A stretch of DNA of 64,000 bases from Jaminaea rosea (lineage: Eukaryota > Basidiomycota > Exobasidiomycetes > Microstromatales). The translations under genes were made by a program, and so were the position numbers. Positions 42,697-51,043 of the stretch are shown here, piece after piece (positions within the stretch are counted from its first letter, which is position 1; each line of letters opens with the position of its first letter). The stretch is taken from contig NW_020289989.1 in assembly GCF_003144245.1 (NCBI RefSeq), positions 186,001 through 250,000 of the forward strand, given 5' to 3'. The notes beneath the pieces were generated by a model. The model searched no databases. It saw only the letters and a list, made by a program, of their open reading frames with translations, and was not told the origin of the DNA.

Positions 42697-44103
42697 ATGC
42701 CAGACGTGCCAATGAAATCCGGAGCGCCCTTCACTTCGACAACGTGGCTGGATCTTGTGTCGCAGAAAATGCCACAGGACATCATCACGCGGGCGAACAA
42801 AGACGGCTCGCCTTTCCCAAGTCCTTCCACCATCGACGTGCCACTCATCATGTCCTCATCGACTGATGGTGCTCGAGGGATGGGCCTCGCGCGTGCGTTT
42901 GGGGAGCGCCCGAGCGACGGAGGGCAGAACGTCGCGAGAGACAGAATGTTGAGCCTGTGCAGCTTCAATGCCGAACTGCTTCTCGCCAAGATCGCGCTCA
43001 CAATCCTGCGTGGCGAGGACCAGACCCTTTGGGCACGACGAATCGAAGTCAGCATCCGGCTCAACACCATCTGGACTGTCTTCGCCCCATTGGGTATGCC
43101 CCGTCGCGTCGCGGAGGGTCCGCGCAAGCAGCAGCAGGTGATCGACTGGATCATGCAGGCAGGAGCGAGTTACGACTTCAGCGCCTTTCGTCGACGGATC
43201 CACGATGGCCATCCCTCCCTGCATAGCTACCTCGACCATGCCATGGTCAGAGGGGTGCCCAATATGCACATTCGGGTGGAGAATGGGTGGCGCATCTTGA
43301 TGGACGGGAAGGCAGCCCCTGCCAAGGAGGTTCTTGAGCGCCTGCAGCCTCGTCTGCAGTTCTTCCGCCAGCGCCTGCTGTTCTTTCGTCGCAAGTCGTA
43401 CATGGAGATGGTCCTCTGTTGCACGTTCCCGCGCTCTCTGCTGGCGTTCATTGCCGCAGCCATCACCTCGCGCTGCAGAGAGAAGGCAATCAAGTACGAC
43501 GCCAAGTCGCACAAGGCGGATCAGCTGTGCAAGATGCTCGTGCGGTATGTGCTTTGGCCAGGACGCCCGATCAACGTGCCAAAGACGGAGCTGCAAACGA
43601 AGAGACAGCAGCTCGTGGAGCCTTGGCCAGTGCCCTTCAGTCGTAGTGGCATGGTCGCTCGTCTCATAATCGATTGCAGAGTAGAGGGAGAAGCAAGAGC
43701 GCCGGCGAGCAAAACTACAGTGCAGTATCCGCTTGACATCTATGTTGGAGGTGCTCGGGTGGCCGGGAATGCGAGCAAGATGCAAGACCTCCATCGATGT
43801 GGCAACCGGATGGATCATGGAACGGGCAGCAACCATGGACATCACAAGCTACCTTCGTCGCATCGAGGGAGGTCACCCTTCGCTCATGGCCTACCTGTGC
43901 CGACGTTTCACCCCCAGCCTGCCTCGTCTCGACTTGTCTGTGGAGGGGACGTCGACCCTGCGAGACTGAAGAGACAAAGACCATCCTCGCCGAGACGCAA
44001 GTGGCTCTGGCTCCCCTCCGTCGTCGACTGCTTTGCCACGAGACGGAATCATTCATGGAGTCTGTGCTTCTCGGCACATGGACCCGTCCGATCCTTGCGG
44101 TAA
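42697..44103 (+). CDS. Orphan protein, first unit of a tandemly duplicated domain
   Basis: The frame is open for 468 residues from ATG 42697. Residues to about 330 look genuine: SFNAELLLAKIALTILRGED, VIDWIMQAGASYDFSAFRRR, HDGHPSLHSYLDH, then ERLQPRLQFFRQRLLFFRRK, FIAAAITSRC and LVRYVLWPGRPINVP. This is a mixed helical, basic domain with no family I recognise. The same motif order recurs in the next 700 bp (second unit), in other frames. The last 130 residues of this ORF overlap the second unit and read as noise, so the true C-terminus or a splice is probably near 43,700. No signal peptide, TM or catalytic motif. Confidence 0.5.
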   Translation: MPDVPMKSGAPFTSTTWLDLVSQKMPQDIITRANKDGSPFPSPSTIDVPLIMSSSTDGARGMGLARAFGERPSDGGQNVARDRMLSLCSFNAELLLAKIALTILRGEDQTLWARRIEVSIRLNTIWTVFAPLGMPRRVAEGPRKQQQVIDWIMQAGASYDFSAFRRRIHDGHPSLHSYLDHAMVRGVPNMHIRVENGWRILMDGKAAPAKEVLERLQPRLQFFRQRLLFFRRKSYMEMVLCCTFPRSLLAFIAAAITSRCREKAIKYDAKSHKADQLCKMLVRYVLWPGRPINVPKTELQTKRQQLVEPWPVPFSRSGMVARLIIDCRVEGEARAPASKTTVQYPLDIYVGGARVAGNASKMQDLHRCGNRMDHGTGSNHGHHKLPSSHRGRSPFAHGLPVPTFHPQPASSRLVCGGDVDPARLKRQRPSSPRRKWLWLPSVVDCFATRRNHSWSLCFSAHGPVRSLR

Positions 44104-44462
44104 TTGTTGCCACAATCACGGCAGACACGGGCGAGCCTTGCTTTCGCCCAGACGGCAGGGGTTTGACCTCCGAGGCTCTGGCCAGCATCATCATTAGATG
44201 GGCAAAGAGGTCGGAGCACTTGCCACTGAATGTCGCTGAGAGTGTGCTACTCTCTGACAGAGACCAAAAAGCCGCTCCGGTGTGGACAATGATGGGCAAG
44301 GACGCGTTCATTGGGAGGATGGTGGGCGGCTGCGTCAACCGAACAAAGGCGCTGTTGAAGAGGGGGAAGCCGATGGAGGTTCCAAGGGAGGAGCATATGG
44401 AGGCGGCTATTTGCAGCTTGTCTGGGCGAGAAAGAAGTCTACGTTATACGATCATCTCATAG
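43733..44462 (+). pseudogene. Second, diverged unit of the same orphan domain; frame interrupted
   Basis: In frame 2 (43733-43969): TGWIMERAATMDITSYLRRIEGGHPSLMAYL matches WIMQAGASYDFSAFRRRIHDGHPSLHSYL of the first unit in order and spacing (printed here as DITSYLRRIEGGHPSL versus DFSAFRRRIHDGHPSL). The match continues in frame 3 (to 44462): LAPLRRRLLCHETESFMES versus LQFFRQRLLFFRRKSYMEM, then ILAVIVATITADTG, IIIRWAKRSEHLPLNV and DAFIGRMVGGCVNRT. The change of frame near 43,955 means this copy is broken unless spliced in a way I cannot see. The N-terminal 130 residues of the first unit have no counterpart here, so the copy is also partial. Confidence 0.5.
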
Positions 44463-45540
44463 ATTAATGTAATGTAGACATCTCGGAATTAGAAACGGTG
44501 CTTGAAGAATACCATTCAGTTCGAGGACGTCGAGGGATAGGAAGGGCGAGGGCGGCGGCGTGATGACGCTTTGCTCTGTGGAGCATGAGCTGCGCAAGTC
44601 TCAGAGGATCTCTGCCACCGTAGCCCTCCCTTTTGCCTGCGCTGAGGTTGCCACTCGCGAAAGTCACTTGCCTTCACTCTGTCTCAAATCTCTGCGTGTA
44701 GCAGCTAAAGCTGACAAGCAGGGATAGTCTGCCATAGCGAGCAGCTCGCTTGGCGGTTGGCCTGGGAGAAGACGTGGTCGGCACGACTGTGCTCACGTGG
44801 CGCCCCCCACGGTCGTCTGAGACCGTCTTGCGCGGCCAGCGGGGCCCAACCCTCATCTCACCGCAACACCCCAAGCCAAGCAAGGCTCATCAACATCGCT
44901 CGGCGCCTGGTTCGTCGGCTCCTACACTGCTGGATCATTGGTGGTACCGCTGACTCTCAACGCCGCCCGAAGATGTTGTCCCAACCATTCATCCGCTCAG
45001 CACACCACCGACGACTCCGCACTTAGCACCCGCCGCCGCCGCCGCCGCCGTCGCGCTCAGCCAAGTGCTCAGCACAGCCAGGCACGCAAACACAGCTCGA
45101 GGCGCCCGGCCCGCTCTTCCATTCTTTCCATCCTTGCCATCACTGCAATCTCGCACCCGCACACGCACACACACAACACACTCCGAGCTCGACAACACAC
45201 CCATCGACCACGCCTTTGCGTGTCTGCTGGCGCTTGCGTCATACAGTCATACGACACACGCACATCAAGCTCCCGGCACTTGCTCTGCATCAAATCAGTC
45301 AAAGCGTGAGAGCCTGACAGGTAGCAAAGACGCCCCTCATCTACTCGCCCCGCTCGTGAGTGTGTCTGGAAGACAGTGACAGCTACTCATCGTGTGTCTC
45401 ATACTCTTGCTCTTCCCTGCTCTGCCTCTCAAGAGCGCGCTCGTAACACCTCGAGGTACTACTCCGCAAGCTCGTGCCCCTCAGCTCGCACACCACTAGC
45501 TCGCACACCACAAGCTCGCACATCTCAAGCGCGCACTCCC
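44463..45540. other. Island spacer with simple repeats
   Basis: About 1.1 kb with no convincing gene. It contains a short CCG run near 45031-45050, CA-rich simple sequence near 45151-45180, and the start of the minisatellite at 45469. Confidence 0.5.
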
Positions 45541-45572
45541 CATGCGCGCACTCCTCAAGCTCGTACTCATGC
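45469..45572. repeat. Imperfect 15-bp minisatellite, about seven units
   Basis: Units of the type agctcgcacaccaca begin at 45483, 45498, 45513, 45528, 45543 and 45558, with a 14-bp first unit at 45469. Period 15 keeps one frame open and reads as ARTPQ-like pentapeptides. The 22-bp repeat copy follows 11 bp downstream. Confidence 0.8.
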
Positions 45573-45582
45573 CACTGGCACC

Positions 45583-45604
45583 CTTGTGCAAACTTGGCCG
45601 TCTA
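45583..45604 (+). repeat. 22-bp direct repeat, copy 2
   Basis: Identical over 22 bp to 42042-42063. It lies upstream of the degenerate WHPA-family copy, as the first copy lies upstream of the 42,697 orphan. Confidence 0.7.
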
Positions 45605-46061
45605 GAGATCGGCTCGTCACAGCCGCTCCCCCCTCTCCGCCTTGCGTTCAACGCAGACTACTTCGCTTCGGTGTCACATCCCCAGAGACAGGAAGCTGAA
45701 GGCGACACACACTCAAAATTGCAGAGACCGGGCAGGAGCCTAAGCGCAAGCTCGCCCCAACATCCTCGCTCCGTCTCTCAGCTCTCGATAGCAGCGAGCT
45801 CCCTCAACAATGCAGGACACCTCAGCAGCCACTACTTTGTGACGCGCGTCGGCAACCGCTCAGCAGCTTGCTGTAGCGTCGAAGTCGGAGGAGCCTCTTC
45901 GCTCAACCTCGCGCAGGCCCCTCTGCCCTCGTCAATGATCACCTCGCTACCTTCGCAAGGTCACTACGCGACTCGTCAACACCTGGCGGGCATGTCTGGC
46001 AGCGTCAAAGCAGCAGCGATGTCTCGACACTCTCAGCTCAAGCTGAAACAGAGCCTTCGAC

Positions 46062-47140
46062 TTGGAGCCTATCCCGCTCACCGCCGGCAAGCTCCGACTC
46101 CTCCTCTGCCCATCGATACCAACGCTCAGCTCGTCGTCCTCTTGTGTGCACATCACGGGCGAGAACATTCGCGACCCTGCGCTTCGCGCCGGTCCTCACT
46201 CCCACGCCGCCGAGTCTCGCTACAAGACTCCCTCCTCCTCCGCACCCCCTTCTTCCCCTCTTCCCCTGCGTCTGCACGCGGGGAATGCTCATGCTACCCT
46301 CAATTCCCCTCAAACCAACGCTCATGCCGGTGCTTCTGGGCCACTAAGCCAAAAGCATCTCGACGAGCCCACTCGCGATTCTCGATACGATCCCCCGTCT
46401 CCATCCGACGGACCCTCAGCTCCCCTCCCACTGCATCTCCACGAAGGAGGCGCCTCTGGTAGCCCTGCTTCAACTCATCCAGCTGTAAAACCCACTTCAT
46501 CTCATGCAGCTGCTGCATTGCCTGCCAACGCCTCCAGCGCAGGTACTTCGTCCTCCATGGCTGGCCGTCCCACGGTCAGCTATGCCAGGCCATTTGTAGC
46601 AGCATCGGGCGCGGCAGCGCCAACCCACCCATTGATCCCGGACTTCTCGCAGCTGAAGGTCCATCGCGCTGGGCAGCCAAGGTCATCGAAGTCCTCCGCT
46701 CGTCCAAGTGCTTCCACTTCATCCGTCGGGCCTGCTGCCAGCAGCTCCAAGCAGACGCTCGACGATGGATCGACTGCCGACCTTTCTCCTACGGCAGCCG
46801 GTGCTCAGGCCAGGAAGAGAGGCAGGCAAGACAAGGGCGACGATGGAGAAGAAAGATGCCCCATTGCGATGCAACCCTGGCAAGGTGGCACCCAGCATGG
46901 AAGCTCACGAACGACATCAAGCTTGCAATCCGCGAGAGGCACGCTGTTGCCCAGAATCAGCAGTGTCACGCTCTTCTTCATGTCATGGCTTTACATCAAC
47001 AGCCTCAAGGCAAGGACGTGGGTGTCACAGGAAGCACATCGATTCAAAGTGATAGATCACAAGAGAGGAAGCTGAAGGATGCAAAGACTCGAGCTCAAGA
47101 AACCAGACAGGGGCAAAGAGGGGGTCTGAGCGCAGGCTAG
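46062..47140 (+). pseudogene. Probable partial, frame-disrupted paralogue of the 47.3-kb orphan gene
   Basis: Frame 3 is open from about 46062 (no ATG there) with Ser/Pro/Ala-rich disorder, ending VGPAASSSKQTLDDGSTADL and KRGRQDKGDDGEE. At 46856 the similarity moves to another frame with MPHCDATLARWHPAWKL. The downstream gene has the same elements in one frame: TGPPVASSSKTLLEDVDETL, KKRKPSDGGDDGAK and MPHSNGSPVWWHPAKKL. The segment of about 55 residues between the acidic patch and MPH is absent here. Together these indicate an upstream tandem copy that has lost sequence and frame. It could instead be an unresolved multi-exon gene. Confidence 0.45.
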
Positions 47141-47301
47141 CCTAGCCAGACCGAAGCTCAACAGGCAACTCACCACCAACCGCCCTGGCCCCAAGCATCC
47201 AGCAGGGCGTCTACCTCGAGCGCTCGGCTCTCCCCACTCCTCCCCACTCAGCCCACACGAGCATCTCGCCACCGCGATTCGTCTTCCTTGTCCGACGAGT
47301 C

Positions 47302-48792
47302 TTGTTCCCTCTCTCCTCTGTGCGTGGACTTTGGCAAAGCCGCTCCTACCAAAGCTCCCTCAGCGTCGAAAGCAGCCACCTCCTCTCGCTCGACTCGCTC
47401 GACAGCTCAGTATGCTCACAACAGCTGCTCTCGGCACTCCAATGCCGGCAAAAGTCGCGCGCAAGCGCACCGTCTTCCACGAGCAAGGTCACGGGCCCAC
47501 CGGTGGCCAGCAGCTCCAAGACTTTGCTCGAAGATGTCGACGAGACGCTGGACATCGCTGCGCTGCACCCAGACCAGCACAACCAAGTATACTTGAAGGG
47601 AAAAGGGAAGAAGCGCAAGCCTAGCGATGGCGGCGATGATGGCGCGAAGGTCAAGCAGAAGAAGCGAGCGACGTGGCGTGCCCAGCCTCGGGAGGCACTT
47701 GACCTGCTGCTGTCCTCTTTCTTCGAGGATGAAGAGCTTGAGAGGCTCAGAGCCTCACGCATCGTGACAATGCCGCATAGCAACGGCAGTCCGGTGTGGT
47801 GGCATCCCGCCAAAAAGCTCAGCGACGACGTCAAGGTGCCGGCAAAGATGCGACGCGCTCTACTCGAGGTCCAGCAAGAGCTCGCTCGCTTGCAGATCAT
47901 GAGGCTCCAGGAGCAGCTGCAATCCGGCCACGCTGACGCCATCGAGGCCAGGTTCCGGGAAGACTGTCTGATGTGGCTCGATGCGGGATCTTGGAAGTGC
48001 GTGTGGGCGCCAATCCTGCCGAAGAGCATCAGTCGAAAGGTCGCCAGCGAGCTGCAAAGACCACAGGCTATTCTCGACTGGGCAGATCAAGGGCTGTCGG
48101 AGAAGGAGGAGAAGGCGGTGAGTGCTAGACACCTTCGCTCACCTCATCGCCGCCAAGCTGACCCCATCTACGTCCTGCGCCGCCTGCAGGTGCGTCATCG
48201 TTTCGGCAATGGGGCCGTTGACCGCTTCCTTGCTCGTGACGTTCCGCTGTGGCCGCTCTCACCGTTTCCTTGGGATCGTGTTGGGGGTGGATCGACCAAG
48301 ATCTCCGCAGCAGATTTTGACGAGCATGCGAGGGAGCTGAAGGAGGCGATTCGCGGGGCCGGCGCTGGAGCAGTGATGCAGCTACGCATCAACTACTCCA
48401 AGACGCAGCTGGCCTGCTCGACGACGAATGCGTTGAAGAGCAATGCGGAGTGCCCGGGTTGGCAGCCTCTGAGTAACCGACTAACCCCTGCCAAGCTTGC
48501 GCGCATGCTGCTTGGCACCCTGCTGGCTGACGTGGAGCCCGAAGACATTGACCTGCGCCGTCTTCTTGAGAAGGAGGACTACGTGGAGCTGATGTCGCAT
48601 GCTGCGCACGTCAAGGCCCACCACGCTGCGTACATGAAGGAGTACGTACCGCGTTGGGAGGAGAGGGAGGCGCTGGGGGACGGGGACGATGAGGACGACG
48701 AGGAGTTGCTCGCTGATGGGGTAGGCCAAATGTCGACAAAGGCCTTCTTCCGTCGCATGGGGGTTCGTGCCGCGTCCAGGCGCTGGCGCTAG
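47302..48792 (+). CDS. Orphan WHPA-motif protein, lineage-specific family
   Basis: Open from about 47146 with no ATG near its 5' end; the first in-frame ATG is 47770, so an upstream exon is likely. Probable exons 47302-48117 and 48190-48792: the 72-nt intron has GTGAGT, GCTGACC and GCCTGCAG and is in frame, so retention would also be open. Features: basic KGKGKKRKPSDGG, then ATWRAQPREALDLLLSSFFE, MPHSNGSPVWWHPAKKL, LLEVQQELARLQIMRLQEQL (coiled coil), LSNRLTPAKLARMLLGTLL and an acidic tail DGDDEDDEELLADG. No known domain. An HNH-like segment starts 26 bp after its stop and may belong to the same transcript or gene. Confidence 0.5.
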   Translation: MFPLSSVRGLWQSRSYQSSLSVESSHLLSLDSLDSSVCSQQLLSALQCRQKSRASAPSSTSKVTGPPVASSSKTLLEDVDETLDIAALHPDQHNQVYLKGKGKKRKPSDGGDDGAKVKQKKRATWRAQPREALDLLLSSFFEDEELERLRASRIVTMPHSNGSPVWWHPAKKLSDDVKVPAKMRRALLEVQQELARLQIMRLQEQLQSGHADAIEARFREDCLMWLDAGSWKCVWAPILPKSISRKVASELQRPQAILDWADQGLSEKEEKAVSARHLRSPHRRQADPIYVLRRLQVRHRFGNGAVDRFLARDVPLWPLSPFPWDRVGGGSTKISAADFDEHARELKEAIRGAGAGAVMQLRINYSKTQLACSTTNALKSNAECPGWQPLSNRLTPAKLARMLLGTLLADVEPEDIDLRRLLEKEDYVELMSHAAHVKAHHAAYMKEYVPRWEEREALGDGDDEDDEELLADGVGQMSTKAFFRRMGVRAASRRWR

Positions 48793-48817
48793 TACGAGCT
48801 CGGGACGCGCGCCCACG

Positions 48818-49652
48818 ATGAAGCCAAGGAGTAAGTAGCAGCTGCTCGTCACCAATGCACTGACAGGACCTTGCAGCTGATCGTCATCTCCTGCCCTTCC
48901 GCAGTCGTCACGAGGCCCACTTCGCTCGACTCTGGGAGGAGGCCGGTCCGCGCCCTTGCTGCCCCCGCTGCGATGTTGCCCTGACGCAGCACATCCGCGA
49001 GCCAGGCACCAAGGACTCGACGCGCATGACCTTCCCGTGCAACGCGAGGCCCGACCGTCTGGACTGCGAGAAGGGGTACGAAGGTAACGTCGAGCTGACC
49101 TGCGTAGCGTGCAACCTCCTTCGCGGGAAGAACAGCGTCGAGGGAAACCGTCGCCACGTTCGCCGCATCGTCAAGGCGTGGCGTGAGGGCCGTTGCCAGG
49201 TGGTCAACGACGTGCTCGTGCCCATTCTCGGCGGTGGATTCGTGGGGGCCCCCACTCCCGTGGAGGAGGCGAGGATCTGGGCGTGGGCGGAGGAGGAGTG
49301 GGAGAGGATTGACGACCGCTGCAAGCAGTCACAGACGAGTAAGCGCAGGAAGCCGAAGGCTAACAAGCTTACCGTCCAAGACCTCTTCGACATGCTCGTT
49401 GCGCGCTGGGCTGGCGACGGCAAGTTCCTCGATGTGACTGGAGCTGCCTTTGACCTGTGGTTCGTTTCGGTCGACCGCCTCAACTCTGAGGACGACTACA
49501 CCGTTGCGAACAGCCGCCTCATGCACAGCGGCCTCAACTTTCTCAAGAACACGAACTCGAATGACTACTACTGCAGATCGTCGAGTGGATCAAGAAGGCT
49601 GTTGCCGCCGCTGATGCTGCGGGCGCAACGGCCTCATCGTCAAATGCAGTAG
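48818..49652 (+). CDS. HNH-type zinc-binding nuclease-like protein (gene model uncertain)
   Basis: Proposed exons 48818-48830 (ATG) and 48877-49652; the 46-nt intron has GTAAGT, ACTGAC and CCTTGCAG. Product starts MKPRTDRHLLPFRSRHEAH. The HNH-like centre has a Cys pair (RPCCPRCDV), then CNARPDRLDCEKGYEGNVEL and TCVACNLLRGK: the DRLD/GY-NV/C-x2-CN layout of HNH endonucleases. A second diverged module follows (WFVSVDRLNSEDDYTVANSR, LNFLKN). The protein is basic between the modules. The helix expected after the second module (IVEWIKKAV) is read in another frame, so the 3' end is interrupted or mis-modelled. Nuclease activity is inferred from the motif only. Confidence 0.5.
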
Positions 49653-49902
49653 CCGGCCCTTCAGGCCATTTACGCCCACGTCGCCCAATACGCAGAGCCT
49701 CCAAAACGATTGCCCGCTTGATCTCGCTTTCATGCTCGCTCTTATCTGATCTACTCGAGCTCGCAACTCGAATGCCACAGCCGCCAATAGCCCTCTCAGG
49801 TCTCCTACCTTTGTCGCCGCGGACACCCAGTTCTCTCCCCGGAGCGCAGACCCCAAGATCGTGTCCCACCTTGCTCAGAGACATGACACTTATTGTCCGC
49901 AG

Positions 49903-51043
49903 CGCCATCATTCAAATCCTCCATCTCGCCTCAAGACCCTCAGCACGCTTCGTCCAACATCAGCAATCGCTATTCCTTCGCTCCTCCCGTCTATCACCGC
50001 CACGGCCTTGTGCGCTCTACATCTGTACCTGATCGCCTTTTTCGACCATTCCGCCTCTTCTCTCGAGGAGGCCCTTCCTCATTACAATCATCGCCAGCAC
50101 CTGTCCACACTGGAGCGTCGCATTACCCACGAAGCTCTCATAGCCAGTGCGGCAGACTTAATTTCCACCTTACCGCCACGAGCAAGTCGCTGCACGGCAG
50201 GTCGAAGCGCTGGCCCGACGTGCAGGACGTGGAGGATGTGGACGTTCGCATCGGCACTGAGTGCAAGACGAGTGAGGAAGTGTACGGGGAGGGAGGCAAC
50301 TCGGGTCGATGCGCGATTCTTGGTTCCAATGGAGGCCCTGCATCTCAAGCATCCTCGAGCAACCATTCTTGTGGAGCACTACCTTTGGATGCGCTCCGCA
50401 CTGTCTCTCACGACCTGACGATCGAAAGCGGCAACGGCTCGCCACAGCAGGATTCTCCGGCCACCTCTTCCAATCAGCCAGCAAATGGCTCAGCTCAAGG
50501 CGGCCATTCGCGGACTGAGCTTGAATGGACTGGCATTTTGAGGCGTTCTGACGTGAGTGTGGACACAAGCGCCTCGCTTCCTCGCTCTCGATATGTAAAT
50601 TGACTTCATTGGCACTACTCTCTCATACCAGATGGCGCGGCTGCACGCTGCCTTCGACACTTTGATCATCTGTCCTGGCTACACCGCAAACTTCGCTAGC
50701 AGGGGGAGAGGCAGCTCCGGACTTTGTGCAGTGGCTGGCTCCAATGGAGGCATGGTACCTGCGCAGCGGGTGTGGAATCGCTGGCGGCTGGAGTCAAAGA
50801 AGGAGTCTCACGCTTGGTGGCCCAGGGCGATGTCCATGAATGGGATCGAGCCGATCAAGGTTAGTGCAGGTGGAAGAGCTCGGCGAAAGGCTCGACTGAC
50901 GCACTACCTACTGTTCGCAAGTCTATGTTCAGGACATCCTGGACGGGCTCAGCTGCCAGCGCTGGGGCGAATATCGCCAGAAATACCTCCAATGGTCTCG
51001 CAAGCGCAGCCAGGATGCCAAGAAGGCTAAGCTGGCCGCCTAG
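49903..51043 (+). CDS. Orphan spliced gene, 3' three exons; possible continuation of the HNH gene
   Basis: Exons about 49903-50552, 50632-50859 and 50933-51043. The first is open but has no ATG, and TTATTGTCCGCAG just before it looks like an acceptor, so the gene begins upstream. Introns have GTGAGT/ATACCAG and GTTAGT/TGTTCAG with TGAC or CTGAC branch sites, and all junctions keep frame to the TAG at 51041. This coherence argues for a live gene. Features: Ser-rich N-terminal part; two diverged repeats GNSGRCAILGSNGG and GSSGLCAVAGSNGG; then WNRWRLESKKESHAWWPRAM and a Lys-rich helical end (RWGEYRQKYLQW). Family unknown. Confidence 0.5.

Noticed and set aside
42856-43845. 329-codon minus-strand ORF in the island
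   Set aside because: The plus strand carries the motif set repeated in the second unit, so the plus-strand reading is the coding one.
49885-49902. Start codon for the orphan gene ending at 51,043
   Set aside because: The open frame begins with TTG after a stop and an acceptor-like TTATTGTCCGCAG, so it is probably an internal exon.
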